Part shown: piece after piece, positions 10,301-22,300 of the stretch
Layout: every line of letters starts with the position of its first letter
Numbering within the stretch: position 1 is the first letter of the stretch
DNA from: Cinnamomum chago
Taxonomy: Eukaryota; Streptophyta; Magnoliopsida; Laurales; Lauraceae
Length of the DNA stretch: 64,000 nt
Assembly: GCA_038049695.1 (NCBI GenBank)
Contig: CP142452.1
Span: forward strand, 71,615,501 to 71,679,500
Reading direction: 5' to 3'
Translations under genes and position numbers: made by a program
Notes under the pieces: model-generated
What the model saw: the letters and a program-made list of their open reading frames with translations, nothing else
Database searches by the model: none
What the model was told of the DNA's origin: nothing

Positions 10301-13300
10301 GCTCCATCTCTGAGCCAGATTCAACACAATCACTGGATTTCTCCACAACGAAGTCATCATCCTCAAAACCTTCACCATCAGAGCTATGGATAGAACGAGC
10401 TATGCCTCCATCTCTCTTATCCCAGCCTTTATCAGATTTCCCTTTTTGTTGAGGGACTGTTAGATCTACCTCCACCTTCACCGGCACTTGGATATCATCC
10501 AACCACAGGCCTAGCTCCTTCGGGAGACCTTTCGTTTCATCTCACAACACCTTCACTTTGCCGAATAGAAGGTTCTCTTGCTAGGTTGTTCTGAGATCGA
10601 CCTCTAGAGCCCGGCCCACATAGTCACCAAGAAGCTTGAAAACACCTTCCCTCCACACATGTAAGGGGACGCCTATAAACTGCAACCAAACTTCTCCTGT
10701 TGGCCTCCCTATAACCTCCATATATCTACAACCCGGAAGGGGGAGTCCTCTTCATCTTTGAGGGATAGTAGGAACTCTTTTGCCTCGATCTCAGAGACAA
10801 ACCACAACCAGACCGCGCCAGGGTCTAATAGCCTAACCTTTTGAGGTTGCTTCCCCTGTTGAGACTCCAACCAGGTATGAACCCTCGACAAGCCATGCTC
10901 TGGGTGCTTCAGGAATCCAACCAGACTATTGGTGAGGGATCTTTTGCCTTCTTGAATCACCCATGGTGCCACTCTCACCGTAGGAGACTCTCCTCCCTAA
11001 AGAATTCACCCTTCTTGAGGTGAGGAACCAAGGGATGCTGTCAATCGTCTGAGAGGATTGAACCATGGGTTATCAAGAGAGGAGACAGATTTCCCAGGAT
11101 CTCCCATAATAGGCTTAGACGTTTGCGATTGACTAACTGGGAGGACTTTGCCTTCCTTCTTTGGTTTGCTAACTCCACGTTAATCCTCCCTCCCTAGGAT
11201 CTGCCATTGGCCAGCTCTATGGCTCGTTCTGCTTCTCTCATCATCTCAAATCTGACGAAGGCAAAACCTCTGCCTTTACCGCTTACTAATTCGTTTGGAA
11301 TGAAGGAGTCTAAGATTTTGCCTGCCTTGCAGACCATTGCTCTGAGCTTGGGAGAGGAGATGGAGGCTGGAGGGTTGGAAACAAATAGGGAGATGGTCTT
11401 CTCTCTCAGCTCTAAGATTTCTCTTGGAAGAGGTTTGAGGTTTGCAGCCATCTGAGATCTCTGCTGTTTTGGTGGAATGTTAGCTACTGAAACTCCTAAG
11501 ATCTTGCCATCTAAGGGTCCCAAAGTTTAACGTTTAGGAATTGCCTAGATGACTGTTAAACTTTAGGGCCATCAATTAAGTGGTCAGAATAATTGGATTC
11601 CTCCGATATTCTATGTACCTTAATCCACAGAAAGAGCTCATTCCCATCCATACCCCACAGTCGGCCTGCATGGCTGAAATTTCCTATTGGAACTTTTGGC
11701 AATTGGGTGGTGTCATGGGCACCACCTACTAAAATTTGGTATCAGTAGTCGTCCACTTTCCACTTTCCATCACTGCTTGGTCATTATGGTGCTACAAAAC
11801 TCAATTTTTTCTATATGTGTACCTTGTCAACCCCAGAAATCAAGATAGATATTGGTGTCATCATTTTTTTGCTAGGACTTTAAGTTGCATTCTTTGTACA
11901 AGAATCTGCTTATGCATACAATTGCATTATAACGGCTTCTTTGTGTGGAAGAACTTGTAGGTCTTCCAAATTTAGTCACAATTGTATTTTTGCTAATTTC
12001 TACTTCCCTTGTTTGGTAGATTGGGCACTCGCACGCATTTTTCTCATGACAATCGACCTCCTGAAGCTTTAAAGAGAACTCGGTCACCTCCTTTGGTTTA
12101 CGGGGGCAACCATTCTATTGTGTACCCTAATAAAGAAACTCAGGGGTAAGTTTTCAATGCAAAGCCTTGTTAGTTTTCTCTCTCTCTTTTTTTTTTTGGC
12201 TAGGACTTTAAGTTGCATGCTTTGTACTAGAATCTGCTTATGTATATTGTACACAATTTCATTATAATGGCTACTTCGCGTGGAAGAACTTGTAGGTCTT
12301 CCAAATTTAACCACAATTGTATTTTTGCTAATTTCTAGTTCCCATCTTTGGTAGATTGGGCACTCGCATGCATTTTCCTCCTGACAATAGACATCCGGAA
12401 GCTTTAAAGAGAACTCGGTCACCTCCTTTGGTTTACGGAGGCAACCATTCTATTGTGTACCCTCAAGAAGAAACTCAGGGGTAAGTTTTCAATGCGAAGC
12501 CTCGTTGGTTTTCTCATTTTTTTGCTAGGATTTTACGTTGCATGGTTTGTGCAAGAATCTGCTTATGCATACAATTGCATTATAATGGCTCCTTCGTGTG
12601 GAAGAACTTGTAGGTCTTCCAAATTTAATCACAATTGTATTTTTGCTAATTTCTAGTTCCCATCTTTGGTAGATTGGGCACTCGCACGCATTTTTCTCTT
12701 GACAGTCGACCTCCTGAAGCTTTAAGGAGAACTCAGTCACCTCCTTTGGTTTACGGGGGAAACCATTCTCTTGTGTACCCTCAAGAAGAAACTCAGGGGT
12801 AAGTTTTCAGTGCAAAGCCTTGTTGGTTTTCTCAATTTTTTGCTAGGACTTTAAGTTGCATGCTTTGTAAAAGAATTTGCGTATGCATACAATTGCATTA
12901 TAATGGCTCCTTCGCATGGAAGAACTTGTAGGTCTTCCAAATTTAGCCACAATTGTATTTTTGCTAATTTCTAGTTCCATTCTTTGGTAGATTGGGCACT
13001 CACACGCATTTTCCTCTCGACAATAGACCTCCTGAAGCTTTAAAGAGAACTCGGTCACCTCCTTTGGTTTACGGAGGCAACCATTCTATTGTTTACCCTC
13101 AAGAAGAAACTCAGGGGTAAGTTTTCAATGCAAAGCCTTGTTGGTTTTCTCAATTTTTTGCTAGGACTTTAAGTTGCATGGTTTGTGCAAGAATCTGCTT
13201 ATGCATACAATTGCATTATAATGGTTCCTTCGTGTGGAAGAACTTGTAGGTCTTCCAAATGTGATCATAATTGTATTTTTGCTAATTTCTAGTTCCCATC

Positions 13301-16300
13301 TTTGGTAGGTTGGGCACTCGCATGCATTTTCCTCCTGACAATAGACCTCCTGAAGCTTCAAAGAGAACTCGGTCACCTCCTTTGGTTTACGGAGGCAACC
13401 ATCCTATTGTGTACCCTCAAGAAGAAACTCAGGGGTAAATTTTCAATGCAAAGCCTTGTTGGTTTTTTCTCTTTTGTTTGTTTCATGCGGAGCCTCTTTT
13501 TTCCTTTTTTTTTATTATCCGTGACTGTAATGCAAGTTTCATTGTTTATGTAATTATGAAGTCAGTAGCTCTTTTTTTTTATTTTTGTTTTGTATTTTCT
13601 TGGTGAGCACAATATTATGGCTCATGACAATCTCAGCTACAATGGTTTTCCATTTTCTAATATGACTTATCAGACATGTTGGCTCAAATACAACTATTTG
13701 GAGAAACATACTTACTCCATTCTGTTGTATCCTTTTGGAGCCTCTTGTTGTTGAGGGATACTCAGGTGGCCTCACTAACTAGGTTTCCTCACCAAATTTG
13801 AGACAATAGATACTGATCTCTTTATAGTTGCAGTGAAGAATAATGGAGGGTGGATCGATGTGGAGTCTTTTATACACATCTTGGAGCCATGCTAATTGAG
13901 TCTTCAGACATTCGAGATTGCAAGGAGCCTTTACACAAGGCTAAAAGAGGGGTTTTCACCAATTCACAATAGGAATAGAGAAAGATGCTCGTTGATTTAA
14001 TGAGGATCCTTTACACCTTTAGATAGAGTAGCAGCCATCCATTTCTAGTATCTTAATTAGAGATTACAATTTCTAATTATGAACCCGTAAGATTTTGGCT
14101 AACAAATTAGCTGAACTTAAAAACATATTATAATTAAATGGATCCTCTATGACCACCAAACTTTCTAGAATACGAAGATTGCAATTGACTGGGCATGTGA
14201 CATGACCATAATAACCCTTATTTAACATGTGATTAATTTATCACTTAAGTTATGGGCCCTCCTAGTGGATTGGGCCTATGCTAGTATTCTTGGTCCTTAT
14301 TTTATGAGTCTTCAAGGAGGCATTTGGCCCATGACCTGCATTAGAAGAGCATGAGTTTTATCATTTCATGTTTCGAAATCAGCAAATGTAGAAGCCGACT
14401 CATTTGCTAAAATAAGGGTGGGAATGGTTTTCACATCTCTCTCTCTCTCTGGTGCGTGAAAACATCATCATTAAAGCCTTGTTCCAACTACGTTGGGGTT
14501 AGCTTCATGTAATTTTTTTTTCACTTTTCCAGTCTATCTTGGGTCAAATACTTTGATACGCTTGCTATTTCTATCCATATCCTCTTTGGCTAACCCCTTT
14601 TCTTAAGGGGCCATCAATTTGTATAGAAAAACTTTTCCTCATAGGTGTCGTTGCTGGTCGTAGTTAAACATCTCGAACGAGTATCTCTTAATTTATGACC
14701 TATTGATACTACTCGAATGCACTTATTTCTTCTTTCTTAGTTGTACCATACATCCATTTCAACAGTCTCATCTTTGTTGCACTCATTTTTTGCGTGTGTT
14801 TTTTCTTGATTGGCTAGCATTTTGTTCCATAGGTCAAAGCTGGTCTAATCGTTGTCTTGTAAATTTTTGTCTTCTACTTTGTTCTTATGTGTTAATCACA
14901 AGGCACTCTGGAAGAAAGTCTTTATTTCAACCATTTAGCTCTTAACTCATGTTCCACATCCCCCCAATATGCCTCATGAATGGTCTTGTAGGCATTCATT
15001 CTCTCCACTATATCCGTTCTCAAAGCCTTTGAGAAAACTAATTAAATCATGTACCTCATCATCCTCTAGTCCATATCCATCTTGGAGATTTGAAAATTGG
15101 CCAGAGTATTTGACAATTGACTACTCTCCTTGTTTCAAATAAAAAAATTGCCGAAAATAGTCTTCATTTTCAGAATACCATTTTTCATATTTAAGTGCAT
15201 ATTTGGCTCTTTGAAGTGCATTCTAGAATTTCTGGATATGTAATTTCACAGTGACTTGGATGTAAGAATGAACTAATCCTTTCAGTAGATCTCGTCACCA
15301 CGAGCATGTTTGAGAAAATGGATCTAAAGTCAGACGTAAGATGACTCCAATATCGCGAAAAAAAATGACTCTTGACCTAGTCAAATCCTATTGACTGGAA
15401 CTTGCAGATGATGTCAACAGTGCCTGTTGGGTGCCTATATCAGTACATGCCGAGTTGAATGGGTGTTGCACGGGTTGGATTTGCCTGACACAACTTGAGC
15501 TTTAAGAAGGTAGATGCGGCACGTGTGGGATTCTCTGCCTCGTGTATCATGCTACAGAAAGGAAAAGAAGGGGAGAAAGGCCTTTCAATCCTTTTCTTTC
15601 GCTGACGACGAAGACGAGGAGAGGATGTTCTGCGACGAGGTTTCACGAAGTGAGATGAAGGCGAAGATGATCAATGGTGGCGAGCTGCTACTGCTTGGTC
15701 GCAGATAACGATAGCAATGATTGATGGTGACGATTAACCTGATGATGATTGATGGCAACAAACTAGGTACGTTCTCCTCTACTTCCCTCTTTCTTTCTCT
15801 CTTCTTCTTCTTCTTCTTCTTATTATTATTATTATTTTGATACAGTTTGGAGAGGATTGGGGTTTCGATGTTTTTGGTGGAGGTTTTGGGAATTAGGGTT
15901 TTGATTGGGATATGGGGGCTTCGTTGGGCTTTGATATGGGGGCTTTGCTGGAATCTGGAAGAGGCTCTTGGATTGATGGGTTAGTGACGGTGGTGGGGGT
16001 TTGGGGATGCTTGGATGAATAAGGGTAATCACTCTGATCGATCACGAGGATTGTTCGGCTGTGATGCCAACTAATACAAGCCCTAAAATTAGGGCTTGCA
16101 TGGAGTGTCGAAGCACGTGTCCGCAAACACTTGAACAAGTCTCTGCAGAGAACCTAAACGAGGACGCACCTCAAAGGGAAAGCCCAATTTTTATTAATCA
16201 ACACTTTCCTTGAAAAATAAAGCTCTTACAATGCATATAAATAGGAAAAAAGAAAACTTAGGCACTAAAAAAACTAATTAAACTGGAAAACTAAGGTAAT

Positions 16301-19300
16301 TAGAAACTTATCCTAATTACAGCCCATTAAAAAAATTAAAATCTAATGACATAATTAGTGAATAAAATCCTAAATCTACTTGGGCCCTACACATGTGACA
16401 TGAGGTTGGTCTGCATCAAGTTTGCAGGGAAGATAAGAACGAAGGAAAAAAGGAGGGAGTCAGAAATATATATTTTTTCTTTAACTTGTACCCTTTAATA
16501 GGGCCACTATTAGAAAATCTAAACCACAAAAAATTACCCATTTGCATCTAGAAATAACATATTGCATTATTGATTTGGTAGAATAAATTAAATGTATATT
16601 ACATGGTTTTTTTAATTCTAATATTTTTATATTTTTCTACATATATACCTTATGTTATTTCATTTATATATATATATATTTTGAAACATAACTCTGAAGT
16701 GTTTTGCCGAAATTTCAAATCAGCCAAAACATTTCAGTTTGGAGGCTAAACCGAGTTGGGATCTGAAATAAATTTCTCAACTACATTTTATCTCTTTGAA
16801 CATTCCATTTGAAGTTGCAATTCATATATTCCATCCTTGTATAACTTATTTTAATGCCCTTGTATTCTAATTTCTAAAGCCTCCTACCATCTTTTAAGTT
16901 CCGCATTTTTGCCATCTCTCAATTCATCTATCAATACTATATGTCATTTGCAAACAACGTACACTGAGGTACTTCCTCTTGAATGTGAGCAATTAACTCC
17001 TCTTGCTGTAATTGCTATTGGTCTATCACTCCCACAATCTTTTTTTCTTAAATTTTTTTATCTAATACTATTCCTCCTATATATCTGGCACTGTTCTTTC
17101 TTGTATAGTATAGTTTGTAGCCATTAGTGGGCTCCTGTTCTTGCTTCTTATTGTCTTTCTTGTACATTTCTTCCATTTAGCAAAGCATCTAATATGTATT
17201 TGAACTTTTTTTTTAATATCTTATGCATTTACAAACTTGAATCTATTCAATAATAAATTTCCCATAATCATTTTATATTTGCACGGATGTGAGCATGGTG
17301 AAATCATTTTGAAGGAAAGAAATTATGAGCTGTCCCCAAAACTGTTATACTCACTCTCTCTCTCTCTCTCTCATTATTTTGACTGATGTAGCAATAACCT
17401 TATGCAGACCTTCTGTCTCTCCTCAACGGGGTATTCGGCCGAAGTCTCCAGTCAATATTGCTAATGCACAATTTCAGGAGAGGCCTTTATTGTCTTATGC
17501 TGATCTAGATAATCCTGGAAGCAGGTTTCCAATCGTGCCTCCTGACTTTCAAGCTCAAAAGAGGACCAGGTCACCTCCTTTACCATTGCCTGATAAAGTT
17601 TCTTTCGAGAACCTGCAACATGCTCAAGGTAATACTGAAAGGTAAATGCATTCTAGAATCTATCCTTCTATGCAATTATTATTGATTTCACCTTTTATGC
17701 TGGTAATTTCTTTTTAAAGTTTTGGTCGGTAACAAGTGACAATTTTATTAAAAAGGAAAATACCCACCAAACCAAGCAATGCTGGTCGATCATGTTATGA
17801 ATAACTTGCAACATGGAGTAAATCAAGAAGAGGCAAATCAGTTGGACACAACACCAAGTTCATGATACACAGATTTACATAACAAGGATGACACTCCAAT
17901 TTCTGAGCTTTTTGCAGTGTCATACTTGTATCAGACATGTTTCAGACACATGCCTACACATGTATTAGGGAAATTGTCTCTTTGTAAGTGTACTTCACAG
18001 TATAATTTTTTTTTTTTTTTTTTGAAATGATGAATTTAATAATTCTCTTAAACAGTAATAACATAGTGTAATTTGTATTTTACAGTATTCATTTTTAATG
18101 ATGATTTTAATTAGCATAAGAAACAATGATAATGTAGATATAGTTTCTATTTTTACTTACTCTTTTCTTTAATTAGAAAGGAAGGGGGTGATCTTTGTAT
18201 TTGTTATATATATATATGAAAATTTTCTAAAATGCCCATTTGAAAAGTGGCAAAAACGCCCCTTTTCATTGGTCCAATTAACTGATGCCACCTCAGTTTA
18301 CATTGCATAAAAAAAAATGAAATGAGCCACAAATGTTCCCGATGCTAGCAAACAAAGAGTCCATTAATGCTTTCTTCCTTGTATTTATTTCTATGAGTGA
18401 TTCGGAATCGTCGGTCCATCCTATAATTCTATCAATGGGCATGCATCAAATCTGCATGTGGGTGATACCTTTTTCATGACAACTAAATTCAATGCAAGTG
18501 AAAGTCAACAGGAGCCATTTTGAGAAAAAGTAGGAGTCAGAGATAAAAAATAGGAGTCTTGCTTATCAAGGTTTGAAAACCCAGACTCGGGACCCGACTT
18601 GCCTAGGGCCGAGTCTGAGTTGACTCAGGCGAGTTGGGTGGGACTTGGTTGAGTCAGGTCAAACCTCATTCAGTTCTGAAAACAGGAAAAAGAAAAGAAA
18701 AGGAAGAACAGAGAACAGGCACTGCTTAAGTAGAAAAAAGAAAAAAAAAAAGGAGAAAAAAGTGGCGACCAACTGCTGAAGGGGTGTCACCAGGACCAGC
18801 TGAGCAGCAACAGGTAGAGCAGGCAGTAGCACAGTACACAGCAGGCAGCCTTGCAGTTGCAGACAACCGGCAGGCAGACTGCAGGCAGCAGTCCTCCCTT
18901 CTTTTTTCTTTTTTTTTTTAATCAATGATGCAGGCCGAGTCTGAGTCCCATGGGACCCGACTCGGTAAGTGCCGAGTCTGAGTCAACTTGGACTTGGGCG
19001 ATTTGGAAAACCATGCTGGCCAAACCATGGGTCGGCCAACCCATTGTGCCCAGTCCATAGGCCCAATGGGACATCTGTTTAATTAGAAGTTTAAGTTGTT
19101 TATGAGTCTTAATTAAGTATTTTTGACTTATTTAGAAGTCTTTAAATTAGGTGTTTTCTTTATTTGCATTGTTAAGCAAGTTTTGAGGTTTAGTTTCCTT
19201 TATTGTTTAGGAAAGTCTTGGTGTCCAAGTTATCCTACTTTATATAAGGATGATTATGCCTCAGTTTAAAAAAAAATGCTTATTATCAATAATATTTTGA

Positions 19301-22300
19301 GTAGTGAGAGTTTTTCCTTCAATTATGGTGTTTCTCCTCATAGTAAGTGTGCCCTTGTGGTTGTATCTATCCTTAGATTCAATCAATCCCTCGGGGGATT
19401 GATCTATTCATCAATCGCGGATCCGGGGCTGCATGACTTGCGCTGGCATTTTTAGAGAGAAAATAGGAAGCCATGCGTTGGCATTATTTAGTTCTCTCTT
19501 TTGGTAGACACTTTTTTTTTTTTTTAATCGGTAATAGAACCTTTATTAAAAGAAAAAATGGGGCGAAAAGCACAAGAAATAAAATCAGAAATACATGGGT
19601 ATAAAAGCATTATACCCCACCCACCAAAGCGAAAAAACCAAACAAAACCACCCCCCACAAACAAAAGATTACAGTGATAAACCCATCCATGGAGAAGCTC
19701 TATCCACCCATTGTTTAGCAAAAGACTAACGGGCCAAAGGCAAAAAAAGCGTCCGCCATACTATTGGCACACCTCAACACATGACCAAAAGAGATGACCA
19801 AAGAGGAGAGAAAATAGGGATTTTAAACTTATGTCTAGCTTTTATTGCTAAGAGGATAAGAATGTTATCTCATAACTCCTACATTAACTCCATCATGAAA
19901 AGAAGTTTCGATTGGTTAACCACATTGGGGCGTTTTGCTTTATAAAACACCTGGGCGCTGTGTAGTGCTCCCCATATATATATAATGTGGTATCTATGTA
20001 ATATTTTTGGGCTATTCTTTTGAACCAGAGGTAATAGCATTTTTCTTTTTATTCCTTTTTTTTTTTGGAAATGGGCAAGAGCCCTTCTCTTGAAAAGTGA
20101 AAATGGACTATACTGAGAAAAAGAGAAAAACAGAATCTACTTTTCAAAAGGAAAATACGAAAGATAAATAGCAATTATAGAGGTAATAGACTCAAGGCTA
20201 AAAAAAGTGAGTAGCTGCTGGTTAAGTGCCCATTCGGGGAGCAGACTTGGGCTTGGGTTCTGATCCAAAGGGTTGGATTGGTTCGTCTTAACCAAATTGA
20301 TTATGTTATGACTAAAATGGGGGAAAACAGCCCAAAGAAGTGAATAACACATTCCTGAAAGCGAAGAAGAGAAATAGAACGATTGAAGTAAACCCTCCTT
20401 TGATTGGCTTCTTTAGGCATGTGGACTGATGGACACCGACTGAAGTGAACCTCTAATCTGAACAACCTCAAAGAACTGCACGGCTAATCTTTGGATGGTT
20501 CATCAGCTTTTAGCTGTGGTGTCAGGAGGAATGGTTGTCTTCCAGGAACACCTTGATGTCATGAAACCACAGCTATCATCAATTTGCCTTTGACTAATGA
20601 GCAGCATGCACGATCCCCTCTCACTTAATCTCTGTTGATTCATGAAACCCCATCTTGATGTCATGAAACCGTGGGTTACCAATACCATCAAGTTCTCCTT
20701 TGATCACTAAACAATATCCATGATCCCCTTCTCACATATATCTCTATTGGCTTGATATCAATACCTTCTGGGATTCTCATATTGTCCAAATTACTGCATC
20801 TTTAAGATTCCTTGACACCTGTGGGACCTGAAAAGGATAAGTGGGGTATTCCTTTTCAAATCTCTAAGAGCTGGGCTTAGTTTGCCTTTGGCCCGTTAAC
20901 ACCAAATTTCAGAAACAAGTTTCTCACTTGTTGCAGATCTTTGACACTAGATTTAGTTTTATCTTCTCTGCATTTCATCTCTTTCCTTTTGTCTTTCTTC
21001 CCATATTTGATTTTCATTTGATAAACCACAGCTACCTTTTCCTCTAATATTTTATGCATTCATGAACATTATATGATACATTTATCTTCAACAATCAATT
21101 TTGTTGCATTTGATTAAAGCTCTATGAAATTAATTGCTTAATAACTTCTCGTTTTTTCTTTTATTATTGTGTGTGCCAATTTGACCAAATAACCACTTTA
21201 TTGAGGCCTGCTGGATTCTAAATTGGCATATTCGAACAAGAATTAGTTGCTTCATAGTTTTTTATTTTTTCCCTTTTAGTTCTATCCATTCCTATTTTAA
21301 CCTAATCACCTTGCTCAGGCCTGCTGGATATGCAAAATTTGCTCGAACAAAGTCTCCGGTCAATGATGCTAATGCCCAAGTTCCATGGAACACCTCTTTA
21401 ATTACGCCATATGTTGATCAAGATGATCCCAGAACCAGGTTTCTAAGCAGACCTGCTAATTTTCGTGCCTTAAAATGGACCAGGTCACCCCAATTACCAT
21501 CTGCTGATAAAGTTCCTATGGGAAACGTGACTGTTGAAAGGTAAGTTCATCCTAGAACCTGTCTCTGCAATGGCTACCAGCTTTCATGCTCATCATCTAT
21601 GTTATGAACTAAAATCTAACTATGAAGTTACTCAAGCAGAGGGAAATCTGTTAGATGCAAGGTACTAGAAAACCCTGCTAATGCTGGCTTGAAATTTCCA
21701 CACATTGTTTCTGGAGATACTCCAAATCTAGTGTGCTACATGTCTGTGCATCTTTCTTCATTAGAAGATTGTATTATGCGTTCCAATGCAATCTAACAAA
21801 GAAATCCCTTTAACTTGTTCCTCTTTAGTTTATTATTCTGTGCTCTTTTAGAAGTTTGTGCTTTTCGTCTATTTGGTAGATTAGATTCTCACAAGGACAT
21901 GATATTTGATAATGGCAGTTCTAAAGCTCCACAGGAGATGCAATCACCACCTTTGGCTTTCGAAGGCAACCGGTTTGACAATGAGCTTCATTACCCATTT
22001 GAAGCAGCACAGAGGTAAGTTCCAGTGCACATGCTTAGCTTGATTTTTTTAGCAACATTTTTCTTAAAATTAAGCTTTTGAAAACTGCAGCACACTTAAC
22101 TATAGCTGATTAGCTGTATTTGTCCAATATGTCAATGTAACATGAGACCTGAGCTATTGTCTGACTTCATCACAAAGTATCAAAGTTAATGTATTTAATG
22201 TGGATATGTGCATGCATAGAAAGTTATTCTTGGTCAGGAGCATTTTCTGATTTCTATTTATTCATGGCTGTTGACAATTGGTGTTCTTGTGCATGTCTAA

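Larger units (their letters stand above)
5030..11525 (-). mobile_element. Nearly full-length L1-type LINE, antisense in SAC3B intron 1, decayed
   Basis: On the minus strand the order is ORF1 with an RRM-like region, endonuclease, reverse transcriptase, zinc-binding zf-RVT region and RNase H. This is the arrangement of plant L1 LINEs. The 3' end is near 5030-5040, where the minus strand reads TTTTTAATGTAGTCACTTTT and then an A-rich tail. The 5' end is placed near 11525 because ORF1 starts there, but no target-site duplication was found, so both edges are approximate. Many stops and frameshifts break both ORFs, so it is dead. It accounts for most of the 7.6-kb first intron of SAC3B. Confidence 0.85.
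13435..17407 (+). other. SAC3B intron with TE debris
   Basis: No coding exon was found between the fifth repeat exon and the exon at 17408. The stretch holds an RTE LINE 3' fragment (14467-14990), a minus-strand LTR with adjoining untranslated region (15840-16418), a (TTC/TAT)n tract at about 15800-15837 and otherwise AT-rich DNA. Several AT-repeat runs occur around 16660-16680. Confidence 0.6.

Noticed and set aside
11872-13376. Recurring ~71-codon minus-strand ORFs beginning MTEFSLKLQEV in each array unit
   Set aside because: They lie antisense over the duplicated exon and intron. Their similarity is explained by the DNA duplication, and no domain or promoter was seen.
11866-13473. CRISPR-like array
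   Set aside because: The regular 318-bp repeats contain splice sites and coding exons of a plant gene; spacers are not unique.
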